NCBI GenBank assembly: GCA_026018925.1
Contig: JAKSZU010000003.1
Coordinates: 3,733,867 to 3,797,866 of the forward strand
Reading direction: 5' to 3'
DNA: 64,000 bases
DNA from: Tupaia tana
Taxonomy: Eukaryota; Chordata; Mammalia; Scandentia; Tupaiidae
The first letter of the stretch is position 1. Every line of letters begins with the position of its first letter. Both the position numbers and the translations under genes were made by a program. The notes under the pieces are model-generated. The model did no database searches and had not been told where the DNA came from. It saw only the letters and a list, made by a program, of their open reading frames with translations. Shown one piece after another: positions 1 through 11,339 of the stretch.

Positions 1-1264
1 ACATCCCACAATTGTGTTGCATCAGTGAACAAACAGCAAGCTTCACTCCACTGCAGTCTAGTGACAGACAAAACAACATGTCACCCAGCTAGGATGGACA
101 GACCAGAGAGCAGAATGGACACACAGAAACAGAACCGGCACGGAGAGAGCCGGGTTTGTGACAGCATGATAACCAGCGCTGTCCTCTACCCAACTTGCCT
201 CTTACCCTCTGAAGATCTAAGCTCACTCCAGTTCCCAGCTGTGCACTATCCACAGATTACAACACAGACAAACAGTAACAGCAATGGTGACAGAAAACTC
301 TGCACTCCACTATTGATTACTATGGATTTGTTATTTGGATGAATTGGTTGCCTGTGAATTGGAGAGAGCATTATGACTTCATTTTCCCCCAGGGCCTTGG
401 TTAATTGGGAATTAGCTATACAATCTAACTGATTTTTATCTTGTAATAATTGAGAATGCTTATTCAGTTTCTAATTTTGGCCTGATATTTTAAGATATTA
501 TTTTATTCAAATCTAGCAAATAGGAATAAACATTATATTCACTTCATATCATTCCCTACCTCCCTATTCTCTGTTAAAAATCAGGATTTTAGTAAAAAAA
601 ATCTTTTTTTGGTAGGCTATTAATAATTGGCCACCAGATCTTTCCTGAATCCTAAAACATACCATTAAAAATCCAATGTCCCATCAATTATAGACAATGA
701 TTTTTATGAGCTTCACTGCAATTTAACTCTGCGGGTGTTTAAGCTGTAAAATGGAAGTCATCGGGCATATCTTCACCAGAAATTAAGCCATTTTAATCAC
801 AATAAATCATCAAAAATGAATTTTTCAAAAACAAGAACTAAAACATTCAGGATTATCAAATGTCTGCCTTTCAAAGATTTGATTCTTAATGATATAAATC
901 ATTACAAGCTGAATGCTTGCTAAACACTAATGAACAAGTAGCATAAACTAGGAGTTTAAAAATATTCTTTATCATTTTTACTATCAAGATTCCAAACTGA
1001 GAACCTTTATCTTCTATAATTAAGTTAATGCTAAATACAGTGAGTACACATTTTTGTTTCCAGATTGATAAATTATAATTTTGTAAAGCAAGCTAGATTA
1101 CATGATGACAGCATAGTTTGAAAAATACTGATTTCACATTTATTTTGTTTGTTGATGCACTTTAATTTTAAATGCCATTCTAGGTGTACAGAAAGAACTA
1201 AGACAACCCAATTTACTTTGCACTAATCAGACCTTCTTATATTCTTTTAAATTTCAAGAGAAAT
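1..1264. other. Unique AT-rich intronic DNA, no recognised element
   Basis: This is the leftmost part of the inferred DPP6 first intron. I recognise no repeat family and no exon. A 105-codon open frame at 25-342 (+) has no family resemblance, no splice context and ordinary base composition, so I do not call it a gene. The rest is AT-rich with short homopolymer runs. Single-copy intronic DNA of this kind could hold conserved regulatory elements, which one sequence cannot show. Confidence 0.5.
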
Positions 1265-1350
1265 GACAAAGTAACATGGACAGAACATCTACTATGTTCT
1301 AGGCACTGTTAGGGTTTCCATGTACATTATGAACTCTTTCCCCTAAAAAG
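1265..1350 (+). repeat. Probable MIR SINE fragment
   Basis: The stretch reading ctatgttctaggcactgtt, followed by a region like acatgtacattatgaactc, resembles the core of mammalian-wide MIR repeats (tatgtgccaggcactgt, then a lower-complexity atta-ctc segment). It is short and degraded. The match rests on my recall of the MIR consensus, so confidence is modest. Confidence 0.4.
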
Positions 1351-4300
1351 AGTAATTGCGAGGTTCACCCTTACTGATGCATGCAGCCATGTAGCATTCG
1401 ATGTACCGGAAGTGTTACAAGACTTAAGGTTGTTCTCATCTGGACCTCTTATAACAAGGTCGCTATGAATAGTCTGTTCACCCCTCTTGATGCATACACA
1501 TGCACTTGGCAGTGAAATGACGGACAGGAGGGATGGTATACAATGTCAGCATATGATGACAGTTCTAATTAGACTCCTAAGATCAGCATATTCCAATACC
1601 TATTGCCATTTAAGGAGGTTTAGGGAATGAAAGATGACATATATTGTCAACTTCCATGTGTTTACATTAATATAGATTTGATGACAGGCCCAGAATTACA
1701 GGTAGCTGCGGTTAAAAGAAATAAGCTTCTCAGTCACCTGCGTTTCCGCTGTGCTCGCCTTGTGCTCTGAGCACCTTGACAATGTGTCCTGTACCTGCAC
1801 TTCATACACAGACTCATGAAGGTTCCATGAGTTTTCCTGCTTAGCCTTCAACAAAGTTGAGTTTCATAAAGTAAACATGGCCAACACCTGGTGAGACTCC
1901 CAGCATGTCACCTGCAGGCACATCCCACTTCTCCGCAAGCACCCAGAGCCAGGGGGAGGCAGAGGCATCTGCACAGCTGTTTCACGGGAGGTCAAAGAAG
2001 CCAGGCTGTGGTTAGGCTCAGTGATCTCACCCAGTGGTTTTCCTCTTCCCTGACTGTGGGCTTTGACCCAACCCTGAGCACCCACTTAAGACTGATCACA
2101 AGACTAATAGGAACATGCTCATGGCCAAAGATGAAACTATCTTCATGCCTTGGAAAACATCCCACCAAAGGTGCCTGTGAATAGCTCCATCTTCACATCA
2201 GTGAGACATGCTAGACAGAACAGCTGAACCTTTTCCTCTCTGCCCCCCTTCCTTCCCCACCTGCCCTCTGGAACTTCAGTACTTGCAGAGGCAGCACTGG
2301 ATGACCATGTATGTCATTTATAACATAATTTACATTATTTCCTAATAATACTAACAACCTAAAAGGGCCTACATGTCAAGTGGTTTTGAGCTCAAATAAC
2401 TTACTGCATAAATCTCACCCTACTGGCAAATTTCTTCACGTTTTGTTCAAGGCTGTAATTTTATTTCTCTCTGATGTTCCTGCCTGCCTCTAGTTAACAG
2501 CTTTATCATCACAGAGCAGGGGATAGCTTTCCTCATGGGAATGAAATGGATTTTGCTCTTGCAGGCATCCCACCTGCCCACCATGGTCCTGCACCCAGGA
2601 GGATGCCAACTGGATCCAGAATTCCCAGAAGTCCTGCCATTCGAGGTCACCAGCCACGTGTGAACTGTGGTGTGGGGACTGTCGAGGACTAATTGGCTAG
2701 GGCGTGAGTTATTGGAACTGATCACCCTGGTATGATTAAAGGAAGATTTTATTCTAATTGCCTTAGTGGAACCATGGCCCACTCAGAAGATGGGACTGAG
2801 TTAAAGCCCTCCCCAATAGCGCAATGCCCATAAAGAAGCAGGGGTGCCCAGGTGTTCGGGAGACCCCTCTGCTGCCCACTGCGATCCTGATTGTTCTAAG
2901 TTGGATAGTCAGCATTACACGCAAGGAGTGTGTAAATGGGTACATGGCATCCTCTAGAGGAAAGAGCCCGTGGCTTTCTTCAGATTCTCAAAGGAGTGTG
3001 TGATATGAGTTAATAATGACTGCTTTAGGACTTAAGTGTTTTATTACATGGAAAACACATGAATAACATCTCATAAATTAGACTAAACTTCAAATACCCT
3101 TCAGATGACTGACGGTCTATCTCCATCAGGGCCATCTCTTCCCATGTACGGTGTAAGCGCTGTGGGCTGTAGCAGAGCTGGGGACAGTTAACCTGCCCTG
3201 ACACTTCATGGCTCCCCACTTTCCTACATCTTCATGCAACTCACTGGTGTAATGGGCGACTTACAACAGGACAGAATGTGAACAGAGCCACCCACTTTCT
3301 TCCCTAAGAGATCCCCTGGGGAGGGAAGGGAAACTTTCCTGGGCAACCTAGCCTCCCAGGCTTGCTTTCTTTTGCATGGGCTGATCTGCAAGGAGAGTAG
3401 AGTATGTGTAGGCAGAATACACAGTGCACTGCTTCGCTCCTGGAAGAGAACTGCCAGGGCCGCCGTCACTGGGGTCACCCGGATGAAAAACACCTCACAC
3501 AGCTCCCACAGAACACCTCCCTGCAGATCACTCGTCACCCGTCTGCCGCTCTGTGCATGACTGACTCCCCTGCAGCCCTGGGGAATTCTCATTCTGGATT
3601 AACGATGGCTTTAAGCAAACTGTTGAGCTATTTCTCTTCTCAGACTGAAACTTGATGAAGCTAATTCAATGGGTGGCCAGTCCAGAGCCAGCGCACTTCA
3701 GTCTGCACAGGCGAGATGAGAAATGGACCCAGCAGTCACGAAGCTTCGTTCTCCTGACATGCAGATAATCCATTCATCTGCATTAAACACTCTCTCTCCC
3801 AAAACATCCCAGAGAACACCTACGCATATGAAACAGTTCAGTCTTCACAGCCTCTCCCTGACAAATGTTTCAGGAAAGAACTGTAATAAATATGTCGCAG
3901 AAATTTATCACGGCAATCATTTTATCTTTTTTTCTTTTTCCTCTAGCACCTAGAAGTAATACTTATTTCCTTTCTTTCAAATAATAGGTTATGAAGAGAC
4001 ACAAGGTTAGGATTCATCCCACAGGGGAATGTCTTGGTCAAAAGTATCTTTGCATCGTAATCCGGACAGATATTTGGAGGACCAGAAGGTAGAACTGAAC
4101 AGCCTGAAAATCGTGTCTGAACTTTCCAACATCGCATTTCGGACAAACTCCCAATCTGGGGTCTCCCTTCATTCTTGTTAGCACTGTTCTTCTTTTTCTA
4201 CCCTCAAATCTTTGGTTATTTACTCCTATTTTCTCAAGGCCACTCTCTTCCTACCAATCGCAACGCCCATCCAATCAGTATGTCTGTTCAAGCTTTTCCC

Positions 4301-4735
4301 AAGTGTTTTCTTCAGAACCCAAAGCCCAGGGTGCAGGCAAGTATACAATAAATATGTTTGATGAATAAATACCTACTGTGTCAGCTTCTTTCTCTAACAA
4401 GAAAAACCATGGTGCTCATTACCTAAATACAATTACTAATTTATTCAACCCTAAAAATATACAGATACAGTAGCTTCAGAATTATAACATCTGACCTGAT
4501 AAGCAATGCATGTTCCAGAGTTTAATATTTGATACATTTCTTTTTGTCTTTGGCATTACAGCATCACATCAAAGCAATGTTCTCTAAATAACCAGTTCCC
4601 TCGTTCCTTCCCACAGTTTACTGTGGTTATGATATTTATCCAAAATCGGGGTAGGTTAGCATGCTACAATTCGTATTCCATTTGGTTTCCCTAAATTCCT
4701 TGTATGTGTATGTTAAGCTACATAGATTAAAACTC
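1351..4735. other. Mostly unique intronic DNA
   Basis: No recognised gene or clear repeat lies in these 3.4 kb. Several short open frames (1864-2184, 2447-2945 and 3224-3655, on both strands) overlap one another and resemble no protein family I know. They look like chance frames in a moderately GC-rich stretch. About 4180-4380 there may be an ancient LINE relic, but I cannot place it. On the gene model this is DPP6 intron 1. Confidence 0.45.
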
Positions 4736-4880
4736 ACATATGCATTGTAAAGACGTCTGGATTTTGACACATGGATAGAGTCATGTATCCACTACCAAGA
4801 TTGTAATACAAAATGGTTTCATCATGCCAGAAATCTGGTACCCTTTTGTATTCAGCCACTCTACCCAATCCTACCCCGGC
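4736..4880 (-). mobile_element. Probable old L1 3'UTR fragment
   Basis: Read on the plus strand, this carries the antisense of an old mammalian L1 3' region: a phrase about tatccactaccaagattg, followed by a run like ggtacccttttgtattcagccactc. In L1M elements the corresponding text is an antisense tgtagccaccaccacaatca segment followed by a pyrimidine-rich stretch. It is degraded and identified only from recall. Confidence 0.35.
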
Positions 4881-4887
4881 AAATACT

Positions 4888-4923
<36 letters not shown>
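4888..4923. repeat. (AC)n microsatellite
   Basis: There are about 17 consecutive AC dinucleotides, followed by a looser acac/acat-rich stretch to about 4955. It opens a spurious cysteine/valine frame on the minus strand and a threonine/histidine frame on the plus strand. Likely length-polymorphic. Confidence 0.95.
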
Positions 4924-4925
<2 letters not shown>

Positions 4926-5099
4926 TATACAGACACACATACATTTACACACATGGATTGTACTTGCTAACATTAAATGTATTTGTGTCCTTATGAGGGA
5001 TATTGGTTTTCATTTTTCTTTTGCTCTTTTATCTGTTTTTGGTATATCTTCTATGTTTCCTGAAAATTTTAATATGGAATTTATTTTATATATTCCTTA

Positions 5100-5800
5100 A
5101 ATAGTAATAGGAATGTAAATAAGTACAGCCACTGTGGAGAACAATATGGAAGTTTCTTGAACACCTGCAGATAGCACTACCAGTGATCCAGAATTCCCTC
5201 CTGGGTATCTACCCAAAGGACAGGAAATGCTCAAAATAACACTTGCACATCCATGTTTACTGTAGCATTATGCACAACTGCTAAGACACGGAGCCAATCC
5301 AAATGTCCATGAACAAATGAATGATTTGAAAAAGTGTGGAACATATACACTAGGGAATACTACTCATCCATAAAAACAAACAAACAAAAAGAAGGAGACC
5401 TTGGCATTTGATAGAAAGTGGCCAAATATGGAAGATTTACTGTTAAGTCAGTCAGACAATGGAAGAGATGCACTGTATGCCCCCACTCAGTACCTAATGA
5501 ATGTCAGCACTCTATAGCAGAAACTGAATGGTTGGAAGGTATAAAAGCACGGAGAGCAATGGTGATACTGGAGACAATGGGGGAGGAGGGCGGGAAGTAG
5601 AAGAGGGTGAGAGGGAGGAAATAAAGGGGGAAAAGAAAGAAGCAAAACATTTAAGGGACACAAAATGGAAAGAAATCTGTTCATAATGTTTATGGTAATG
5701 TCTTTGGACTGATAATTCAGTGTATTCATGACGGGAAAATTAATTTGGTATGTTGTAATGATACACAGTGATTAAATGTATAAAATTTAACAAAAACAGT
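5100..5800 (+). mobile_element. L1 3' end (ORF2 C-terminal remnant plus 3'UTR)
   Basis: The sense-strand text has the standard order of an L1 ORF2 tail. First comes the aatgtaaataagtacagccactgtggagaa region, then gggtatctacccaaaggac, then aaatgtccatgaacaaatgaatg, then tactactcatccataaaaa. A lineage-type 3'UTR follows: aaagtggccaaatatggaagatttactg, then a gggagagggaggaaa purine run, ending in gtattaaatgtataaaattt. It is 5' truncated, with frame-breaking changes throughout. The same 3'UTR type recurs at 20040-20830, 45120-45305 and 61780-62220, so one L1 lineage was active in this genome. Confidence 0.85.
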
Positions 5801-5923
5801 AATAGAAATCAGGAATGAAACGTTCTGTTCCTTAGGTTTTGTCAGGAAAATTTTAACAGTAAATTCAATTTATTTAAAAGGTACATTCATATCCCAGTTA
5901 TCTGTTATTTCTTCTTGATTATA

Positions 5924-6002
5924 CTGGGTCATCAGAAAAGTCATGATATATTTTTCTATGTTTTTCTATTAAATGCATCAAATTACTTTTCTGATGACTT
6001 AG
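5924..6002. mobile_element. 79-bp mariner-type MITE
   Basis: This is a short palindromic element flanked by TA on both sides (5922-5923 and 6003-6004), the target preference of Tc1/mariner transposases. The left end reads ctgggtcatcagaaaagt. The right end is its reverse complement with few changes (acttttctgatgacttag). It has no coding capacity. Its size and structure resemble MADE1-class miniature elements, but its sequence does not match MADE1. The family name is unknown to me. Confidence 0.75.
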
Positions 6003-6044
6003 TATTTGGCATTTTTAAAATAAAGTGGTTCGTTTCTTTTTAAA

Positions 6045-6282
6045 ATTATTTATCTTTTATTCCCAGAGGGCACATGCACTTGCCGAAGAGACGTAGAGGG
6101 AGAAAGCACCTCCTAATGAGGTGACATCAAGACATAGTCCCCTCTCCTCCATTTCTCCATCCTGTTAGGATTTGGGGCATACACATGTATGTGTTTCTCC
6201 AGCCTCCAGGGCCAGGACTTGAACCTTTGGCCAGTTATGTGCGATCTGGTTCTTTAACAACTAAGCTAGAGGGTCAGTCCAA
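6045..6282 (-). mobile_element. Old copy of the tRNA-derived SINE
   Basis: On the minus strand the copy runs from a degraded head (ggactgaccctctagcttagttg) through the typical body (cagatcgc..., ggcacatgc...) to a T-rich plus-strand start at 6035-6060. The plus strand shows agagggcacatgcacttgcc, the 3' body of this family, and a purine block gagacgtagagggagaaagc. It is far more diverged than the young copies at 20469 or 47347, so an older insertion. Confidence 0.8.
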
Positions 6283-6545
6283 GAGGTTTATTCCAACAAA
6301 GCTGATGAATTCATGGGTATAGATTTGTTCATTTAATTCCCCTTTTATCTTTTAAATTTATCTTTTACTCTTCTCTTGATCACTCCACTTAAAGGTTTAT
6401 CAATTTTATTCACCTTTCAAAATAACCAGTTTTTGGTTTAACTGATTTTCTCCTTGATTTTTTTGTATACAATTTATTTTTGATAAATGTTTATTATTTA
6501 TTTTCTTTTGTTTGAAGTGAAAAAATTTTACTTATATTTTTGTTT

Positions 6546-6803
6546 CTTTTTTTTTTTTTTCCTATTTTTAGGCTTTTGCCTTAGGGCATATGTACTCACC
6601 AGAGAGACAGAGAGAAAATGAGAGTTTACTCCCAAGGAGAAATAGTTATGCTATAATTCCTTCTCCTGCATTATCCTTTTAGCATTTTGGGCATCTACAT
6701 ACGTGCGTGCAGCATGATTCTCGAGCTACCCGGTCTAGGACTCAAATTACGGTCAGCCAAGTGGGAGTCCAGTGCCATAAGCACCATGCCACTGACTGGT
6801 CCC
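6546..6803 (-). mobile_element. tRNA-derived SINE inserted in L1
   Basis: The complement begins gggaccagtcagtggcatgg and runs through a B-box-like segment and the body to a poly-T (plus-strand) tail at 6546-6560. The plus-strand marks are ttgccttagggcatatgtactcacc, the gagagacagagagaaaatgag purine block and tgactggtccc at the end. It is moderately diverged, and antisense L1 ORF2 continues on both sides. Confidence 0.85.
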
Positions 6804-7186
6804 ATATTTTTCTTGTGTCTAAAGGTGAAATCATAGAGAATTAATTTAAGACCCTTTTTTTTCTTTTCCAACAGAAACAGTCTCTAAGCCTGCCTTTAGA
6901 TTCATTATACAAAATTTGATTTAGTTCAAAATTTTCATTTAGTTCAAATTCTTTTTAAATTTTATTGGAAACTTCCTCTATGTGTTTTTAGAAATATGTT
7001 GTTTAATTTCCAGCCATTGGGGATTTTCCAGATACCTATTTATTATTAATTTTAAGTTTAAACACTTAATAATTTGAGATATTTCAGAGCTTTCTAGTCT
7101 TTCAAATTTGGTAAGGTTTACCTACGGCCAAGGATACAATCTATTTTGGTGGCTGCTCCAAATCTCCTTAAAAAGTTACCTTTATC

Positions 7187-7420
7187 TGGAGCCAAGAGGT
7201 GGCACAGTCTCCCATATGGCTGACTGTGATTCAGGTACAGAACCTAGCAGCTTGAAAATTACACCAAGCATGTGTGCATGCATGCCCAAAATCCCAAGAG
7301 GAGAATGGAGGAGAGGGGACTGTGGTGTGGCCATTCCCCTGGGGTAATTTCTCAATTTCTCTCTCTCTCTCAGTCTCTGCAGAAAGAATATGTGCCCTAT
7401 GACCAAAAAAATAATTTAAA
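7187..7420 (+). mobile_element. tRNA-derived SINE, plus orientation
   Basis: The head reads ggagccaagaggtggcacag, with the D-arm/anticodon portion shortened. The family body follows (catgcccaaaatcccaagag, gagaatggaggagaggggac) and then a pyrimidine block (tctctctctctcagtctctg). The end reads tgtgccctatgaccaaaaaaa. The A-box region has lost roughly 20-25 bases compared with the young consensus at 20469. It is inserted in the antisense L1. Confidence 0.8.
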
Positions 7421-7642
7421 AATTTTTAAAACGTCTTTATTTTGCTGTAGTTGTAATTATGCTCTAAATATTATTAGGTAAAGTGTGTTAATAGTGTTCA
7501 GTTCATCTAATTTCTTAGTAATTTTGTCTGCTTTGCAATACACACACAATTAAAAGAAATTGAGGATTTATTTCATTCTACTATTTTTTGTTTTATGTGT
7601 TTTGAAGCTCTGTTGTTAGGTATATATATGTTTATGATTGCT

Positions 7643-7899
7643 TCCCCCCCCCCCCCCCCCCAGCTAGAGGGCACATGCATGCATCAGAGAGAGAAAGAGA
7701 GAAAGCACCACTGTCCCCAATGGGGTCTGATCATGTTGCAATCCCCTTTTTCCTATTTCTCCTTCCCATATGAATGCTGGGCACATACATGCACCTGGAA
7801 TATTTTTCAAGCTGAAGGGTAGGATTTGAACCCCTGCTGGCCACATGAGATCTGGCTCCTTCCACACAGTGCTTAACAATTGCACTATGAAGCCAGCCC
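7643..7899 (-). mobile_element. tRNA-derived SINE with poly-C expansion
   Basis: An antisense copy: ctagagggcacatgcatgca, then purine-rich gagagagaaagagagaaagc, then the complement of the head ending tgaagccagccct. At 7646-7662 the expected T/A tail carries about 17 consecutive C residues. Similar C runs within other copies (28484-28498, 37998-38006) show that this family is prone to homopolymer growth. Confidence 0.8.
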
Positions 7900-8064
7900 T
7901 ATATGTAAGAACATTATATCTCATTGTGAGGATCTCCTCATTTACCATTATGCAAAGTTTCTCTTTATCTCTGGCAATTTTCTTTGTTTTGGAGTCATTT
8001 ATCTAATATTAATATAGCTACTCCAGCTTCTGTTGTTGTTAATGACTGCAAAGTACATTTTACT

Positions 8065-8122
8065 TTCTTTCTTTCTTCCTTCCTTCCTTTCTTTTTTTCT
8101 TTCTTTCTTTCTTCCTTTCTTA
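8065..8122. repeat. Pyrimidine (CTTT/CTTC)n microsatellite
   Basis: The plus strand is an almost pure C/T run of tetranucleotides (tttcttcctt types). The opposite strand is homopurine, so this short segment could form triplex DNA in principle. It lies just outside the antisense L1 ORF2 segment. Confidence 0.9.
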
Positions 8123-8692
8123 CCTTTTCCCACTAACATCTACTTTGCATATCAAAAAAATTTTGCTCCTACTTCATAGTTCTTGACAGTTGATAAACTA
8201 CTTTCAAAATCTCAACAAACTGAATTTTTAAAATAACTTTCAAAATATTTGTTAAAATTTTCTTTGTGATTTTATAGCAACAGAGTCAGTATGGTTTTAA
8301 ACATTTTTGAGGAAATATTTACATATCAGCTACTCAAACTGTTGAAAAGCACACACTCAGCACACAATTCACACATGAACCTTCCCAACTCAGCTCTGCC
8401 TACCAAGTATTCTGTGGTTTACCATCTGCTAGCAAAGATCAGACTCTTTTTCTTCCTTCAAGGTCTTCCTCAAGGTAATCCTCTGTTGTGGCTGCTCTTT
8501 TGCAGTCTCTACTGATTACAATGCTGGACTGGAAAAGTCCAGGTTATTTTATGGTACAAATTCTTTCAAATGGCTTCTCTATTCCTCTCTGGCAGGCAGA
8601 ACTGTTTATGGTGCCAGGCAATCTTTCCAGGAGCTTCTGTTGGCCTTCTGGAGACCCACCTTAGTTCCAAACTTTTCTTTTCTTTTTTCACA

Positions 8693-8731
<39 letters not shown>

Positions 8732-9239
8732 TTGTATATACTTTCAATCATGTTGTTTGGCTTACACTGAGACCATTTTGATATGTGAACATTTCTCCCC
8801 AACCCGTTGATCGAAATATCTTCAACTTTTCTGAGCATATCTTCAGATATGACATTACAGTTAAAGCCCTGACAATAATGAGTATTTCCAATTTCTGATG
8901 CAAGTTAACAAGTATTATTGAACTTATGCAAATAAACCTTCTGCCACAAAATAAGAATACTCTCAAATGCTTTTCAATTCCAGAGAAATAGAAAAGGGAG
9001 AAAATTTTATGTTTTAATTTAAAAAAGTTTAACAAATTGTTGAACCTATCAACAGCTCAAAAGAAAGCAAAATCCTTAAATCTGAAAAATAAAGCATAGT
9101 AAAATAAATCAATAATGATTTAGTCAAAAGTCTTAAAATTCTATTCACCAGTTCAGTATCATGTAATCAATAGCTCTTCTGTTGAAGTGGCAGTGTTTCT
9201 GTTTCTGATCTTTCCGTTTAAATCCTGTAAGTTAAAATT
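8123..9239. other. Unclassified AT-rich stretch
   Basis: I cannot name an element here. It may be diverged L1 sequence, since it sits between ORF2 and ORF1 remnants of the same orientation, but I see no diagnostic L1 phrase. A 12-unit ATT repeat lies inside it. The frames at 8566-8838 and 8570-8770 run through that repeat and are artefacts of it. Confidence 0.4.
8696..8731. repeat. (ATT)n microsatellite
   Basis: About twelve consecutive att units read on the plus strand (aat/tta on the other phase or strand). It accounts for the poly-isoleucine runs in translated frames on both strands. Confidence 0.95.
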
Positions 9240-11035
9240 CAACATTATTATTGGTATTTCTTGTTGCTAGAATTAAGTTGGTCATTTTCTTGGTTGCCTT
9301 TTGTTCTCTTATTTCTGTATGTGTCTTTAGTTTTTCTGGTAAAGCACTCCCTTCAGAACTTCTTGAAGAGCTGGTCTGGTGTTGGTAAATTCTTTTGGGT
9401 TTTGTTTATCTTAGAATGTTTTTATATTTTTCTTCCCATATGAAGGATGATCTTGCCGGGTATAATATCCTTGGTTGAAATTGTTTTTCATTTAACACTT
9501 TAAATATATTTTCCCATTCTTCCCTTGCTCACATTGTTTCCAATGAGAGATCTGATGTTAGCCTGATGGGATAACCTTTGTAAGTAACCTGATACTTCTC
9601 TCTTGCCAATTTTAGTATCTTGTCTTTGTGGATTTGGCCAATCTGGCTATGATGTGCCTTGGAGAAGATCTTCTTGGGTTGATACTATAAGGGGTCCTTT
9701 GTATTTCTTGGGTCTGGATCTTTGAATGCCTCTGTAGGTTTGGAAAGTTTTCTTCTAGGATTTCATGGAATAGATTATCAATGTCCTTACTTATTTCTTC
9801 ACCTTCTAGAATACCGATTATCCAGATATTTGGGTGTTAAAGGTATCTAGTATTTATCATATATTATGCTCATTTGGGGGGGGGCATTTTCTCAGTCTTT
9901 TTGGTGATTTTTTTTTCAGGTCAGAGGTTTTTGTTTTTTGATATTCAATCTTCTGTATGGTCTAATCTGCTTTTAATAATTTTGAGGGAGGTTTTGATTT
10001 TCTGTATTACAGCCTTCATTTCTAACAGCTCCATTTGTTTCTTCTTTATGGTATGTATTTCTTCTTTCAAATCATGAAAGAACTTCCTCACCTCCTGGAA
10101 CTCATTATCTCTTATCTTGCACCTTATGAAATTAATTCTCTCTCATCTCTTGTATCTTATTTAGTTTTGTCATTATGAATATTCTGAATTCCTTATCAGG
10201 GATTTCCACGAGTTCCATTATACTGTCTGTGGGTGATGAAGGGTTGTTCTTTTCCCTTGAGGGAGAGATATTTTCTTGGTTTGTCATATTTCTTGTGCCT
10301 CTGTGGTTGTTTCTGGTCATCTGATGGATTATACGTTTCTTCCTAATTTCTTGGAGTTAATTCTGAGCATTCAGAGGTGTGCAAGAAGAGGTGATCTGCA
10401 ATCTCTCTGCAGTTCCGTTTCCCTGATGTTCACCAAGAAACCTGTGCTTTTTACTTTGGAACTGGATATTACAAAGACCTCATAGTTTCTAGGGAATAGG
10501 TGCACTTGTGCTGAGCTCAGAGTTTCAACTGAGAGTTCAGAGACATGTGGGTGGAGATGAGCCATGGTCTTTCTGTAACTCTACACTTCTCCCTGCTGCT
10601 CACTCTGCAGTCTCCTCTGAATTTTATTCATTTGATGGTGTATTCGCTTTTAGCTAATTGCTTAGAAAAGGTTTCTGCAACTGTAATATCATATGCTTAC
10701 CTTTACTGTAAGGAACTTCTCTGACAATTTCTCTCGTTTACTGTACTTTGCAATGTGGTATCCATAGGAAGAGATTTTGAGTTCAGATTTATAAAGAGGA
10801 GTTTCTTCCTTCAGGCAGCAGGTTTGGTAAGGGTTGAGGGTTTCCATGACTGAGATTTCTGGGGTCTGGAAAATGGGGTTTAGAGCAGAAATTCAGTTGC
10901 CTTGGTCCCTGAACATGGCAGGACACACCTTAGATTAAAATGGCTTTTGTCTGAGATTTTTTGAGTCTAGAAAATGGGGTTTATAGCGGAGATTCAGTCA
11001 CTTGGTCCCATCCCATTCTATTGGTTCCATCCCAT
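9240..11035 (-). mobile_element. L1 5'UTR plus ORF1 remnant, antisense
   Basis: Read on the minus strand from 11035, a 5'UTR-like leader leads to an ATG at 10320. That frame begins MTRNNHRGTRNMTNQENIS and continues to EIPDKEFRIFIMTKLNK, which is the amino end of L1 ORF1p (family pattern: M-x-R-N-K, then a coiled-coil lead-in). Below 10130 frameshifts appear, but ORF1 text continues to about 9300. Recognisable parts include residues equivalent to RSHxANPQRQDTKI and to the C-terminal segment before ORF1's stop. ORF1p is an RNA-binding chaperone of the L1 particle; this copy is dead. It may belong to the same L1 as 6295-8060. Confidence 0.8.
10132..10320 (-). pseudogene. L1 ORF1p N-terminal fragment
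   Basis: Sixty-two codons remain open from the ATG at 10320 to a stop at 10132. Intact L1 ORF1p is more than 300 residues, so most of the coiled coil, the RRM and the C-terminal domain are lost from this frame. The fragment carries the conserved lead motif M-T-R-N-N and the E-I-P-D-K-E-F segment. No function is expected. Confidence 0.75.
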
Positions 11036-11071
11036 TCTTTTAACTTATCTAAATTTTTATATTTAAATTTA

Positions 11072-11335
11072 ATTGTTTTTTTTGGAGAGGTTTTTGCTAG
11101 AGGGCACATGCACTCGCCAGACAGACAGAGAGAGACATAGAGACAGAAAGTGAGAAATCACCCCCCCAGGGGGATGGTCACTCTGCAATGCCTTCTCCTC
11201 CATTCTCCTCTTGGGATCTTGGGCACGCACACACAAGCGCCCTGTGTGAGTTTTAAGCCAGCGGGTCCAGGACACAAACAGCGGTCGACTACATGGGAGT
11301 CCAGCAACATAGCCATTACGCTAACTGCTGGTCCC
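11072..11335 (-). mobile_element. Young tRNA-derived SINE copy
   Basis: The plus-strand text is the complement of the family consensus: tttttttggagaggtttttgc, gacagacagagagagacata, the gaaatcacccccccaggggg stem, cgcacacacaagcgcc, ending acgctaactgctggtcccta. It is nearly full length, with the D-arm gctaactgctggtccc intact. Only a few CpG-decay changes separate it from the youngest copies. Confidence 0.92.
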
Positions 11336-11339
11336 TAAA

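Larger units (their letters stand above)
6295..8060 (-). mobile_element. L1 ORF2 remnant, antisense, cut up by SINEs
   Basis: The plus strand carries antisense L1 ORF2. Near 6395 aaaggtttatcaattttattcacc is the complement of the conserved stretch after the endonuclease domain. At 7010-7030 the complement of aatccccaatggctggaaattaaacaac appears. At 7905-8050 the complement of an endonuclease-region segment (cataatggtaaatgaggag; cagaagctggagtagctata) appears. The order along the minus strand (endonuclease side at higher coordinates) fits one L1 copy. It is broken by SINEs at 6546-6803, 7187-7420 and 7643-7899 and contains many stops. No reading frame survives. Confidence 0.8.

Noticed and set aside
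8566-8838. Paired frames with poly-isoleucine
   Set aside because: Artefact of the (ATT)n microsatellite.
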